A DNA stretch of 64,000 bases from Bradyrhizobium sp. CCGE-LA001 (GCF_000296215.2 NZ_CP013949.1:3775501-3839500), one strand, 5' to 3'. Positions 51,508-59,976 are shown, counted from the stretch's first letter. Made by a program: numbers and translations. Notes: generated from the letters alone by a model not told the origin.

Positions 51508-52005
51508 ATGGAATTAGCAGAATTCATCGCAGGCATCGACGTTGGCGCGGAGCAGCCGACTGAGGCGGCGCTGACAGCCTTCGAGACCTCCATCAGCTGC
51601 CGATTGCCGGATGATTATCGTCGCTTCCTGCTGGCCTGCGCGGGCGGCTATCATCAGGGGGGCGCAGTGTTCAATTGGCCGCATGGGGACTGGGCGGGTT
51701 CGGTGCAGGAGGTACTAGGATTGCGGTCCGACGAGTGCTCGCTGGTGCAGACGCGCCAGACGCCGCAATGGCCGACCGTCGATGAGTTGTTGTGGATCAT
51801 GAGCGACCACGGCGGCAATCCGATTTGCATGACGATCGACAAGGCCCATTTCGGCAAGATCTGGTTCATGGACCACGAGATGGCCGAATACGAAAAGCCC
51901 TGGACACTGGCGCAGGCGATGTCCGATCAATGGGGCTATGTCCTGCCGCTTGCACCGACGTTCAGCGATTTCATCGCCGGACTCTACGAGGAAGCAGCGC
52001 CCTGA
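51508..52005 (+). CDS. SMI1/KNR4 (SUKH) family protein
   Basis: A 165-residue SUKH fold: RLPDDYRRFLLACAGG (about 36-51) is the diagnostic core, preceded by a helix and followed by an FNWPHGDW strand and an acidic C-terminus. SUKH proteins are often immunity proteins against contact-dependent toxins. Here no toxin with polymorphic C-terminus adjoins, so the role is open. ATG 51508 follows a GGGAGAGG site. Confidence 0.78.
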   Translation: MELAEFIAGIDVGAEQPTEAALTAFETSISCRLPDDYRRFLLACAGGYHQGGAVFNWPHGDWAGSVQEVLGLRSDECSLVQTRQTPQWPTVDELLWIMSDHGGNPICMTIDKAHFGKIWFMDHEMAEYEKPWTLAQAMSDQWGYVLPLAPTFSDFIAGLYEEAAP

Positions 52006-52191
52006 GGCGAGGCCGGGCCGAGCGGCAGGGCCCGCGGACATATGCTGGGTCCAGCTGGTCCAAGGTATCCGGTGCAAGCCCGACCTGTCTTTTCCGTCGC
52101 TTGAACTCCGCTCCAGGAACGGGCAAACGGTTCGCCAAGAAACCGTGGCCCAGGCCATCCATTCGACGCTGAGTTCAAGGGAGACACCATC

Positions 52192-53283
52192 ATGAAACGC
52201 CGTGCATTTCTCCAAGGCGGCGCGGTCGCCGGCGCGTCCACGCTCATCGCGGCCCCTGCGATCGCGCAGAGCATGCCCGAGATCAAATGGCGCCTGACGT
52301 CGAGCTTCCCCAAATCGCTCGATACCATCTACGGCACGGCGCAGACCTTCGCGAAATACGTCGCCGAAGCCACCGACAACAAATTCCAGATCCAGACCTT
52401 CGCGGCCGGCGAGCTCGTGCCCGGCCTGCAGGCGCTCGATGCGGTGAGCACGTCCTCGGTGGAGATGGCTCAGACGCCGCTCTATTTCTACATCGGCAAG
52501 GAGCCGGCGCTGGCCTATGCGACCGGCGCGCCCTTCGGAATGAACCATCGCCATCAGGAGTCCTGGTGGCACTTCGGCGGCGGCGCCGACCTCACCAACG
52601 AAGCGCTCAAGCCCTTCAGAGCGCACGCCATCCTCTGCGGCAATTCCGGCACTCAGATGGGCGGCTGGTTCCGCAAGGAGATCAAGACGGTCGACGACCT
52701 CAAGGGTCTGAAATTCCGTATCGCCGGCATGGGCGGCCATGTGCTGGCGCGACTCGGCGTCGTCCCGCAGCAGATCGCCGGCGGCGACGTGTATCCGGCC
52801 CTCGAGAAGGGGACGATCGATGCCGCGGAATTCGTCGGTCCCTATGACGACGAGAAGCTCGGCTTCCAGAAGGTCGCCAAGTACTATTACTTCCCCGGCT
52901 GGTGGGAAGGCGGCGCCATGCTGCACATGATCGTCAACGACGAGAAATGGGCATCGCTGCCCAAGCGTTACCAGGCGATCGTCAACCAGGCCGGCGCGGC
53001 GGCCGGCGCCTGGATGCTGGAGAAATACGACAGCGTGAATCCGGCGGCGCTGAAGCGGCTGATCGCCAACGGCGCGGAGCTGAAGGCATTCCCGCAGCCG
53101 GTGCTCGAGGCCTGCTACAACGCGACCCAGGAGCATCTGAACGAGCTCGCCGCCAAGAGCGATCTGTTCAAGCGCACCAAGGAGAGCCACGACGCCTATA
53201 TGAAGGAGCTGCTCTTCTACACGCAGATCGCGGAGAATTTTTACGACAACTATCTGCTCAGCAAGACGCGCAACAGGAGCTGA
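52192..53283 (+). CDS. TRAP substrate-binding protein, orphan (TakP-like)
   Basis: A 363-residue periplasmic protein with a signal of the MKRRAFLQGGAVAG type (twin-arginine-like) ending AIAQS. The core has SSFPKSLDTIYGTAQTFAKY, GNSGTQMGGWFRKEI, LKGLKFRIAGMGGHVLARLG and YPALEKGTIDAAEFVGPYDD, the pattern of TakP, the 2-oxoacid binding protein of Rhodobacter. No permease genes flank it in this window. It may use the TRAP permeases at 34-36 kb, which lie with a related binding protein, or ones elsewhere. Confidence 0.9.
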   Translation: MKRRAFLQGGAVAGASTLIAAPAIAQSMPEIKWRLTSSFPKSLDTIYGTAQTFAKYVAEATDNKFQIQTFAAGELVPGLQALDAVSTSSVEMAQTPLYFYIGKEPALAYATGAPFGMNHRHQESWWHFGGGADLTNEALKPFRAHAILCGNSGTQMGGWFRKEIKTVDDLKGLKFRIAGMGGHVLARLGVVPQQIAGGDVYPALEKGTIDAAEFVGPYDDEKLGFQKVAKYYYFPGWWEGGAMLHMIVNDEKWASLPKRYQAIVNQAGAAAGAWMLEKYDSVNPAALKRLIANGAELKAFPQPVLEACYNATQEHLNELAAKSDLFKRTKESHDAYMKELLFYTQIAENFYDNYLLSKTRNRS

Positions 53284-53323
53284 CGACGAGGAGGGCGCGG
53301 TGTTCACGCCGCGCCCGGCTCTC

Positions 53324-53410
53324 GTAGGGTGGGCAAGGCGCTCTTGCGCCGTGCCCACGTTCTTTTTCCTCACGTGCGATGGTGGGCACGCTTCGCTTTG
53401 CCCACCCTAC
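53324..53410. repeat. dispersed inverted repeat, family D
   Basis: Arms GTAGGGTGGGCAA and TTGCCCACCCTAC enclose an inner pair CGTGCCCAC/GTGGGCACG, in the gap between two convergent genes. A degenerate partial copy follows the family B repeat at 13208. Confidence 0.85.
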
Positions 53411-53430
53411 AGGACCTGTCGTGTGGCGGC

Positions 53431-54204
53431 TTACGCCGTTGCCAGTCCCAGCTTCGCATAGATCCTTCTCGCATAGGCACCAAACGCATCCGTGGTCTTC
53501 AGCGGAAGATCGCGCGGGAAGGGCAGATCGATCGGGAAATAGTCGGCCATCTTCGCAGGTCCCGCGGTCAGCACCGCGCAATGCGAGGATAGAAATACGG
53601 CTTCCTGGATCGAATGCGTGACGAAGACGATGGTCTTGCCGCTCTCGCGCCAGATCCGCAGCATCTCCAGATTCATCTGCTCGCGCGTCAAGGCGTCCAG
53701 CGCGCCGAAGGGCTCGTCCATCAGAATCAGCTTTGGATCGTGGATGAAGGCGCGCGCGATCGCGGTGCGCTGCTGCATGCCGCCGGAAAGCTGCTGCGGA
53801 TATTTCTGCTCGTAGCCGGCAAGCCCGACGAGGTTGAGCAGATCGCGCGCCCGCTCGCGCGCGGCCTTCATCGGCAGGCCGACGATCTCGGCCGGGAGCA
53901 GCACGTTGTCCAGGATGGTGCGCCACTTCAGGAGCAATGCCTGCTGGAACACCATGCCGATGTCGCGGGTCGGATCGAACGGGCTCTTCGCATTGCCGAT
54001 ATTGACGGTGCCGCCGTCGGCGCCGTGCAGGCCGGCTAGGATCTTCATCACCGTGGTCTTGCCGCAGCCGGAGGGGCCGACCAGCGAGACCAGCTCACCT
54101 TCCTGCACGTCCATGGTGACGTCGGACACCGCGAGAAACTCGGCGCCGCCGCTGCGATAGACCTTGCGGACGCCTTGCAGGCTGATGAAGGGGGCCGAGC
54201 TCAT
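53431..54204 (-). CDS. NitT/TauT-type ABC transporter ATPase
   Basis: A 257-residue ATP-binding subunit. Walker A is GPSGCGKTTV, the Q-loop is MVFQQALLLKW, the signature is LSGGMQQRTAIARAF, Walker B is ILMDEPFGALD and the switch is THSIQEA. The pattern matches SsuB/TauB-like importers. It is the last gene of the locus and starts within the stop of the DapA-type gene (ATGA, 54201-54204). It pairs with the permease at 57126 and binding protein at 58727. Confidence 0.93.
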   Translation of the reverse strand: MSSAPFISLQGVRKVYRSGGAEFLAVSDVTMDVQEGELVSLVGPSGCGKTTVMKILAGLHGADGGTVNIGNAKSPFDPTRDIGMVFQQALLLKWRTILDNVLLPAEIVGLPMKAARERARDLLNLVGLAGYEQKYPQQLSGGMQQRTAIARAFIHDPKLILMDEPFGALDALTREQMNLEMLRIWRESGKTIVFVTHSIQEAVFLSSHCAVLTAGPAKMADYFPIDLPFPRDLPLKTTDAFGAYARRIYAKLGLATA

Positions 54205-55256
54205 GCCAGCCATTTGTCCAGGTTCGCGGCGACGAAGGCATCGTCGCTGAGGTCGGCGTGCTCGCGCGTGACGCGGTCGATCTCTTCCTTCTGGCCGGGG
54301 CTTAGGCCCTCGTTCGGATCCAGGCACCACAGGCCCTGCAGCAGGCCCTGGCGCCGCAGCACCTCGTGGCAGCCGGCGATGCAGCCGTGGAAATTGTTGG
54401 CGACGTCGAAGAAGGCGCTGTTGCAGTCGGTGACGCGGGCATCGAGCGCGAGCAGGTCCGCGGGCACATTGTCCTTGTGCCGCGCGGCCTTGCAGCGCTC
54501 GAACTGCTTGATGGCGCTGGCGGTCCACACCGACCAATGGCCGAGCAGGCCGCCTTTGAAATAGGTTCGCGTCGTGACGCCCTTGTCGCGCAGGTCGAAC
54601 GGCAGCACCAGGTCGAGCAGGATGTGGTCGTCATTGCCGGTGTAGAGCGCCACGCGGTCGAGCGCGCCGGCGGCCGCCACGCCGCGGAGCACATCGAGCG
54701 TACGGTAGCGGTTGAAGGGCGCGATCTTGATGGCGATGACATTGTCGATCGAGGCGAAGCGCTGCCAGAAGCGGCTGGACAGGATGACGCCGCCGACAGC
54801 CGGCTGGAGATAGAAGCCGACCAGCGGAATCTCGGCGGCAACGGATGTGCAATGCGCGATGATCTCGTCCTCGGAGGCGGTCTTCATCGCCGCGAGGCTG
54901 AGCAGGCCGGCGTGATAGCCGATATCGCGCGCGGTGCGGGCCTCCGCGACGGCTTGCCGGGTCGGCCCGGCAAGGCCCGCGACCAGTGCCAGCGGACGCT
55001 TGGTCCAGCTTGCGGCGGTCTCGGCAGCGAGCTCGAGCACGGGACGGTAGAGGTCGACGTCGCGGATCGCGAACTGTGTGGTGTGCACGCCGACGGCGAG
55101 CCCGCCTGAGCCGGCATCGATGTAATAGCGCGTCAGGGCGCGCTGATGCTTTTTGTCGAGCTGACGCGCGGCGGTGAGGGCGAGGGGATGCGCCGGCAGC
55201 ACGGTGCCGTCGGCAATCAGCTTGCGGATCTCGGCATTGATCTGGCTGTGATGCAT
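54201..55256 (-). CDS. dihydrodipicolinate synthase-family aldolase (DapA fold)
   Basis: A 351-residue (beta/alpha)8 protein of the DapA/NanA family. A plausible Schiff-base lysine lies in VIAIKIAPF (about residue 180), and family glycine loops such as GLAGPTRQAVAE precede it. The typical Tyr of the triad cannot be placed with confidence. Family members make or break C-C bonds using pyruvate. Encoded inside an import operon, it likely acts in degradation of the imported compound, not in lysine synthesis. Confidence 0.8.
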   Translation of the reverse strand: MHHSQINAEIRKLIADGTVLPAHPLALTAARQLDKKHQRALTRYYIDAGSGGLAVGVHTTQFAIRDVDLYRPVLELAAETAASWTKRPLALVAGLAGPTRQAVAEARTARDIGYHAGLLSLAAMKTASEDEIIAHCTSVAAEIPLVGFYLQPAVGGVILSSRFWQRFASIDNVIAIKIAPFNRYRTLDVLRGVAAAGALDRVALYTGNDDHILLDLVLPFDLRDKGVTTRTYFKGGLLGHWSVWTASAIKQFERCKAARHKDNVPADLLALDARVTDCNSAFFDVANNFHGCIAGCHEVLRRQGLLQGLWCLDPNEGLSPGQKEEIDRVTREHADLSDDAFVAANLDKWLA

Positions 55257-55262
55257 GATGTC

Positions 55263-56084
55263 CTATCCGAATTCAGGGCCGGCGACGGCGAAGGGCGTTT
55301 CTTCGGCGGCGATGGTGACGGGGCCGAACCGCATGCGCTGGAACGGCCGCTCGATGGTCCAGCCGGCCGCAAGCAATCCATCCAGGAACGTGCGTTGCGA
55401 TGCGACGGCGTCGAGCAGGAGCGGGCGGGTCTCGGACCGCGCGATCGCATCAACCAGAGCCAAGGCATCAGCGGCATGATCAGCGAACAAGGGGCCGATA
55501 TGACGCGCAGTTCTGCCGCCGCGGACCAGGGCAATGGCACCATTGGCTGTAACAATGCGAGACCCGGAGCGCTGCGCGAAGGCAGTGAGCAGGGCAGTTC
55601 GGTCGAGGCCGGTAGCACGAAGATCGCGGGCACGAAGCGACTCGAGCGTTGCGGCCGCCGGCGCAGGACCGAGGGACGGCTCGGCACTCGCCAGTTTCAG
55701 CCGGCGCAATTCCAGGGTCGGCGTGAAGCCGAGGGGCCCGTAGACGGCGGCACCGTCGGGCGTGGCGTCGAGCCAGCTCGTCAGGCCATTCTTGCGCGCG
55801 GTCTCCAGGCACGCATCGATAAGGCGGGTTGCTAGACCGCGGCGGCGGTGTGTGCCTGATACCAGCACCATGCTGATCCAGGCGTTGTTGCCGGAATAGG
55901 GCAGCAGCGCCGCGGTCGCGACCAGTCGCGCGCCGTCGCGGATGCCGAACACGATGCCGTCGCGGAGGAAGATGCGCCAGTCTTCCTCGGTCTGATTCCA
56001 GTGCGCTTCCGTCGAAAGCGCCAGCCCCGCGATCGCATCCTGCACGCCGAGCTTGAGGACGAGCGGAGCCTCAGTAGCGTCCAT
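55263..56084 (-). CDS. GNAT N-acetyltransferase, two-domain
   Basis: A 273-residue protein. The N-terminal GNAT domain has the acetyl-CoA loop GTHRRRGLATRLIDACLE (about residues 79-96), and a second GNAT-like half follows to the end. Such fused forms acetylate amines or act as regulators. It overlaps the oxidoreductase gene by 14 bases and ends 6 bases before the DapA-type gene, so it is within the same operon. Confidence 0.82.
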   Translation of the reverse strand: MDATEAPLVLKLGVQDAIAGLALSTEAHWNQTEEDWRIFLRDGIVFGIRDGARLVATAALLPYSGNNAWISMVLVSGTHRRRGLATRLIDACLETARKNGLTSWLDATPDGAAVYGPLGFTPTLELRRLKLASAEPSLGPAPAAATLESLRARDLRATGLDRTALLTAFAQRSGSRIVTANGAIALVRGGRTARHIGPLFADHAADALALVDAIARSETRPLLLDAVASQRTFLDGLLAAGWTIERPFQRMRFGPVTIAAEETPFAVAGPEFG

Positions 56085-57108
56085 CGCGCACCTCGTATTT
56101 GGTGGGCTTGCCGAGGCTCGGCATGGCGCGCGAAACCCAATCTGCGGTCCAGGCGATCAACTGCTCGGTGTCGACCACGGGCGGGCCGAACAATTCGACC
56201 GCCTTCGACGTGTCGGTGAGCCACGCGGTCGGCTCCTCCTGGCCCGTCAGCACGGGCGCGCGGCCAAACCTTGCGCCGAATTTCTGGGCGAGATCGCGCA
56301 CGGCCAAAATCTCGTGGCCGCTGACATTGATCGGCGAGGTCGGCGTCGTGCAATGGGCGAGGCAGCGCAGCGCCTGCGCGGACGCATCGCCCTGCCAAAT
56401 GAAGTTGACATGGCCGAGGCTGACGTCGATCGGCGTGCCCATCAGCACTTTGGTTGCGATGTCGTGCAGCACGCCATAGCGCATGTCGATCGCGTAATTG
56501 AGGCGGAACAGCCGGCCGGGCGTGCCGAACTTGCGCGAGAAATATTCGAACATGCGCTCGCGGCCGACGCAAGACTGCGCGTATTCACCAGGCGGGTTCG
56601 GCGCCATGTCTTCGGTCGAGCCTTTGCCGTCGACCGGCACGAACGGATAGATGCAGCCGGTCGAGAACGCCACGATGCGTGAGGAAGGGAAGGCCTGCCC
56701 GACCAGCGCCGGCACATGGGCGTTCATCGCCCAGGTCAGCGACAGATCGCCCTCTGCGCCGAATTTTCTCCCGGCCATGAAGACGATGTTCGGCGCTTTG
56801 GGCAGCGCTTGAATGGCGCGCTCGTCCATCAGGTCGCAATTGATGGTCTCGACGCCGCGTGCCTGCAGCCACTCCTTCACGCCGGGTTCGCTGAAGCGCG
56901 CGACGCCGATGACGCGGCGATCCGGCGCGGCAGCTTTCGCGAGTCCCGCCAGCGTCGGGCCCATCTTGCCGGCGACGCCGAGGATCATGATGTCGTCCTC
57001 GACCTTCCTGAGGTCGTCGATCAGGGACTGCGTCGGCCGGCACAGGAGCTCGTCGAGCGCCTGAATGTCGGGGATGGTCTTTGGCAGCGTCTGGCGGGTG
57101 AGCAGCAT
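56071..57108 (-). CDS. NAD(P)-dependent extended-SDR epimerase/oxidoreductase with altered active site
   Basis: A 345-residue protein. The cofactor loop is ILGVAGKMGPTLAGLA (GxxGxxG, about residues 42-57), and FMAGRKFG and SSRIVAFSTGCIYPF follow, as in sugar epimerases. The usual catalytic YxxxK is read as YAQSCVGRE: tyrosine is kept but the lysine position is not Lys, so chemistry may differ. It forms part of the ABC/aldolase operon and probably modifies the imported substrate. Confidence 0.8.
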   Translation of the reverse strand: MLLTRQTLPKTIPDIQALDELLCRPTQSLIDDLRKVEDDIMILGVAGKMGPTLAGLAKAAAPDRRVIGVARFSEPGVKEWLQARGVETINCDLMDERAIQALPKAPNIVFMAGRKFGAEGDLSLTWAMNAHVPALVGQAFPSSRIVAFSTGCIYPFVPVDGKGSTEDMAPNPPGEYAQSCVGRERMFEYFSRKFGTPGRLFRLNYAIDMRYGVLHDIATKVLMGTPIDVSLGHVNFIWQGDASAQALRCLAHCTTPTSPINVSGHEILAVRDLAQKFGARFGRAPVLTGQEEPTAWLTDTSKAVELFGPPVVDTEQLIAWTADWVSRAMPSLGKPTKYEVRDGRY

Positions 57109-57125
57109 GGATTTGGTTCCTGGTC

Positions 57126-57896
57126 CTAGTTCTGCCTGGCATCGCCGACCACGAACATGCGTTCGAGCGCGAGCACCAGGCCGTAGAGGGCGACCCCGAG
57201 CAGTGTCAGCAGCACGACCGCCATCACCATCGCGGGCGTGTCGAGCGAGGATTGCACCTGGATCATGAGGTAGCCGAGCCCGCGCTCGGAGGCGATGAAC
57301 TCGCCGACGATGGCGCCGGCGACTGCGAGGATGGCGCCGACCTTCATGCCGGAAAAGATGTAAGGCAGCGATCCCGGCAGCTGGATCTTGCGAAACAACG
57401 TCCAGCGCGAGCCGCGCAGCGATTTGACGAGATCGAGCAGGTCCGGCTCGACCTCGCGCAGGCCCCGTGCAGTGGTGAGCAGGATCGGGAAGAAGCAGAT
57501 GCTGAAGGCGATCAGGATGTTCGGCACGATGCCGTAGGAGAACCAGACGATGAAGAGCGGGCCAAGCGCGACCTTCGGAATCATGTTCAGCGTCACGAAC
57601 AGCGGCAACAGCACAAGGCTCAGCAGCGGCGCCCAGCTGAAGATCACCGCCAGCGCGACGCCGACGAAGGCGCCGAGCGCAAAGCCGCCGAGGATCTCGA
57701 TCGCCGTCACCAGCGTATTGGCGCCCCAGGCGTAGCCTGCGGTTCCCAGCGTCTGCACGGTGGCGAGCGGCGAGGGCAGGATGAATTTCGGCACCTGGAA
57801 GGCGTCGACCGCCACCTGCCAGAGCACGAGCACGGCAAGGTGCACGATCAGGATGATCGCAAAGCTGCGTGCAGTGCGCGCCCGGTCGGCTGCCAA
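57126..57896 (-). CDS. NitT/TauT-type ABC transporter permease
   Basis: A 256-residue inner-membrane protein with six hydrophobic segments. The EAA-like loop is visible in TTARGLREVEPDLLDLVKSLRG, followed by TLFRKIQLPGSLPYIFSGMK, the typical contact with the ATPase. It starts at TTG 57896 after GGGAG. It is the first gene of the minus operon (permease, oxidoreductase, GNAT, aldolase, ATPase), under the operator at 57963. Confidence 0.92.
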   Translation of the reverse strand: MAADRARTARSFAIILIVHLAVLVLWQVAVDAFQVPKFILPSPLATVQTLGTAGYAWGANTLVTAIEILGGFALGAFVGVALAVIFSWAPLLSLVLLPLFVTLNMIPKVALGPLFIVWFSYGIVPNILIAFSICFFPILLTTARGLREVEPDLLDLVKSLRGSRWTLFRKIQLPGSLPYIFSGMKVGAILAVAGAIVGEFIASERGLGYLMIQVQSSLDTPAMVMAVVLLTLLGVALYGLVLALERMFVVGDARQN

Positions 57897-57937
57897 GTGT
57901 CGCTCCCTATTGCCCGCGGCCTCGCTGCCGCGGTGTC

Positions 57938-57966
57938 AGCCTAGCTCCCCTCGGGACAAGTTTCAA
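57938..57966 (-). promoter_or_regulatory. promoter of the permease operon, overlapped by operator
   Basis: Read on the minus strand: TTGAAA (57961-57966) - 17 bases - TAGGCT (57938-57943). The -35 hexamer lies under the right arm of the 57963-57978 palindrome, so bound repressor would exclude RNA polymerase. Confidence 0.6.
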
Positions 57967-57978
57967 CCATCTGGTTGA
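57963..57978. promoter_or_regulatory. TetR operator O1 (perfect palindrome)
   Basis: TCAACCA-TC-TGGTTGA is a perfect 7+7 palindrome, next to the tetR stop codon and 67 bases before the permease start. It resembles the RutR consensus TTGACCA-nn-TGGTCAA in layout. A partial match lies at 58629. Confidence 0.8.
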
Positions 57979-58626
57979 TTAGGGTCGGAGCGAATGGAGC
58001 ACGAGATCGGCGACATGCCGGCGGCGGGCGCGGCGCTGGGCGCGGCTCGACAGGTCCTTGCCGAAGATGGCCGACAGCGTCGGCGTGTTGGAGAAGAAGA
58101 AATAGCTGAGGCCTGCAATGGAGATATAGAGCTGGACGGGATCGATCCCTTTGCGGAACACGCCCGCGCGCACCCCTTCGTTGAGGATGTGGGACACGCT
58201 TTTGACCAAGGGAGAATGCATCGCCTCGAGCCGCGTCGAACCGCGGACGTGGCGGGCGCCGCCACGGTTCTCGTCGTTCAAGAGCACGATGAAATCAGGG
58301 TTTGCCGCGAGGTGGTCGAACGAGGCTTCGATCAGCCTGCGGATCGCCTTTTCCGGCGGGAGGCCTTCGAGCTTGAGCCTGCGCTCCTGCTCGCGGATGT
58401 CCTCATAAACCCATTCGAGCACGGCGAGGTAGAGCGTGTCCTTGTCCCCGAAGTAATGATAGACGAGCTGCTTGTTGACGCCCGCGCGCTCGGCGATCTC
58501 GTCGACCCGGGCCCCCGCAAGGCCGTGCCGGGCGAATTCCAGGCGGGCCGCGGTCAGCAGCTTCTTGCGGGTCGCGACGGGGTCGCGGCGCTGCGGCACG
58601 GTGTCGCCAGATCGTTTTGCAGGCAT
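57979..58626 (-). CDS. TetR-family regulator of the ABC/aldolase locus
   Basis: A 215-residue regulator. The helix-turn-helix reads ARVDEIAERAGVNKQLVYHYFGDKDTLY (about residues 36-63). The C-terminal helical domain (LIEASFDHLAANPDFIVLLNDENRGG) binds an unknown ligand. It lies between the permease operon and the divergent binding-protein gene, both of which have its likely operators. ATG 58626 is chosen over TTG 58647, which would place the O2 operator inside the gene. The ribosome site is weak either way. Confidence 0.88.
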   Translation of the reverse strand: MPAKRSGDTVPQRRDPVATRKKLLTAARLEFARHGLAGARVDEIAERAGVNKQLVYHYFGDKDTLYLAVLEWVYEDIREQERRLKLEGLPPEKAIRRLIEASFDHLAANPDFIVLLNDENRGGARHVRGSTRLEAMHSPLVKSVSHILNEGVRAGVFRKGIDPVQLYISIAGLSYFFFSNTPTLSAIFGKDLSSRAQRRARRRHVADLVLHSLRP

Positions 58627-58628
58627 TT

Positions 58629-58646
58629 CCAACCAAACAGTTGACA
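58629..58646. promoter_or_regulatory. TetR operator O2 overlapping the binding-protein promoter
   Basis: CCAACCA-AA-CAGTTGA (58629-58644) matches O1 at 11 of 14 arm positions. It overlaps a perfect -35 TTGACA (58641-58646) followed after 17 bases by TTGCAT (58664-58669) on the plus strand. The same operator-over-minus-35 design as at O1 suggests both promoters are controlled together. Confidence 0.72.
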
Positions 58647-58726
58647 AGTTGAGGGCGGGCTTGTTGCATTGGTATCCTCACAAGGGGAGAGCGACAAGCC
58701 GGGTCGCGGCAAAGAGGAGAGATGCG

Positions 58727-59731
58727 ATGAAGCATTTGCAGGCGGCTATTGTGGCTCTGGCGCTGGGCTTGCCGGCGGTGCCCGCGAGCGCGGGCGAGGC
58801 GGTGAACCTGATCCTGAACTGGACGCCGACGGCCGACCACTCGCCGTATTACTACGCCAAGGCGCAGGGCTGGTACGAGAAGGCCGGCATCGACCTCACC
58901 ATCGAAACCGGCAAGGGCTCCGGCGTGTCTGCCGCCAAAGTCGGCTCCGGGGGCTCGCCGTTCGGCGTCGCCGACCTCGCCACCATGCTGGTCGCCAAGA
59001 GCAAGGGCGCGGACACCGTTGCCGTGATGAGCGTCTATGCCAATACCGGCCAGACCTTCTACTGGCTGAAGAGCTACGGTGTGAACGGCGTAAAGGATTT
59101 TCCGAATCACAAGATCGGCAATCCACCGGGCGATGCCTCGCGCGTGATGTGGCCGGCCTTTGCCAAGGCTGCCGGCATCGCGCCCGACTCCGTCGGCTTC
59201 GTCAATGTCGGACCGACCGCGAAGATCGCGGCGCTGAAGAGCCACACCGTGGACATCATCAGCGACTTCTACAACGAGCACGACCTCAAGGTAATCGAGT
59301 TCGGAGGCGATCTCGGCTACGTCAACTGGAAGGATATCGGGCTCAACCCCTACGGCAATTCGCTGATCGTCAACGGCGCCTACATGCAAAAGAACCCGAA
59401 GGTCGTCGAAGACTTCGTACGCGTCACGCAGAAGGCCTTTGCGGCGTGCGTCGCCGACGTCACGCCATGCCTGAAGGCGCTGCTCGACCAGGTCTCCGGT
59501 CTCGACAAGGCGAACCAGGAGCGCCAGTGGGAGCGCATCAAGTTCCTGATGACCGACGAATTCACGACGACCAAATCGCTCGGCTGGATCGACGGCGAGC
59601 GGATGAAGAAGGACTACGAACTGGTCCATACCTATCTCGGCATGGAGAAGCCGTTCGACGTGACGACCGCGTTCACGACGAAGATGCTGGATCCGAGCAT
59701 CAAGATGGACGCGAGCAAGGTGAAGAAGTAG
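58727..59731 (+). CDS. NMT1/THI5-like ABC substrate-binding protein
   Basis: A 334-residue periplasmic binding protein. A signal peptide (about residues 1-23, ending ASAG) is followed by LILNWTPTADHSPYYYAKAQ, the classic NMT1/ThiY/SsuA opening, and by GSGGSPFGVADLATMLVAKS. Such proteins carry aromatic or aliphatic sulfonates, nitrate-like anions or pyrimidines. The substrate is unknown. ATG 58727 follows AAGAGGAGA. It is transcribed away from tetR under O2 and completes the transporter with the permease and ATPase. Confidence 0.92.
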   Translation: MKHLQAAIVALALGLPAVPASAGEAVNLILNWTPTADHSPYYYAKAQGWYEKAGIDLTIETGKGSGVSAAKVGSGGSPFGVADLATMLVAKSKGADTVAVMSVYANTGQTFYWLKSYGVNGVKDFPNHKIGNPPGDASRVMWPAFAKAAGIAPDSVGFVNVGPTAKIAALKSHTVDIISDFYNEHDLKVIEFGGDLGYVNWKDIGLNPYGNSLIVNGAYMQKNPKVVEDFVRVTQKAFAACVADVTPCLKALLDQVSGLDKANQERQWERIKFLMTDEFTTTKSLGWIDGERMKKDYELVHTYLGMEKPFDVTTAFTTKMLDPSIKMDASKVKK

Positions 59732-59787
59732 GTCGGCTCGCTCCGTCCTCGCACTGACTGTGTGGAGAGAGTGTGCTTCTCCGCTCG

Positions 59788-59922
59788 TGCCCCGGACGCA
59801 GCGCAGCTTCCCTTGACGGTGCGCTGCAGGGCCGGGGCCCATCTCGCCGAGAGCATGATCCGGGCGGGTCTGGGTCCCGGCTCCGCGCAGCAGCGTTGCA
59901 CGCCGCAGCGCGTCCGGGACAC
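59788..59922. repeat. dispersed inverted repeat, family E
   Basis: Outer arms TGCCCCGGACGCAGCGCA (59788-59805) and CGCAGCGCGTCCGGGACA (about 59905-59922) face each other, with GC-rich inner stems. It lies in the 312-base gap between the binding-protein gene and minC, which otherwise holds only the CtrA-type boxes. Confidence 0.7.
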
Positions 59923-59976
59923 CAGAGCGGCGCCAATCGGCCTCCGGCCAGTATCCCACGTCACCACGCGGAGAAA

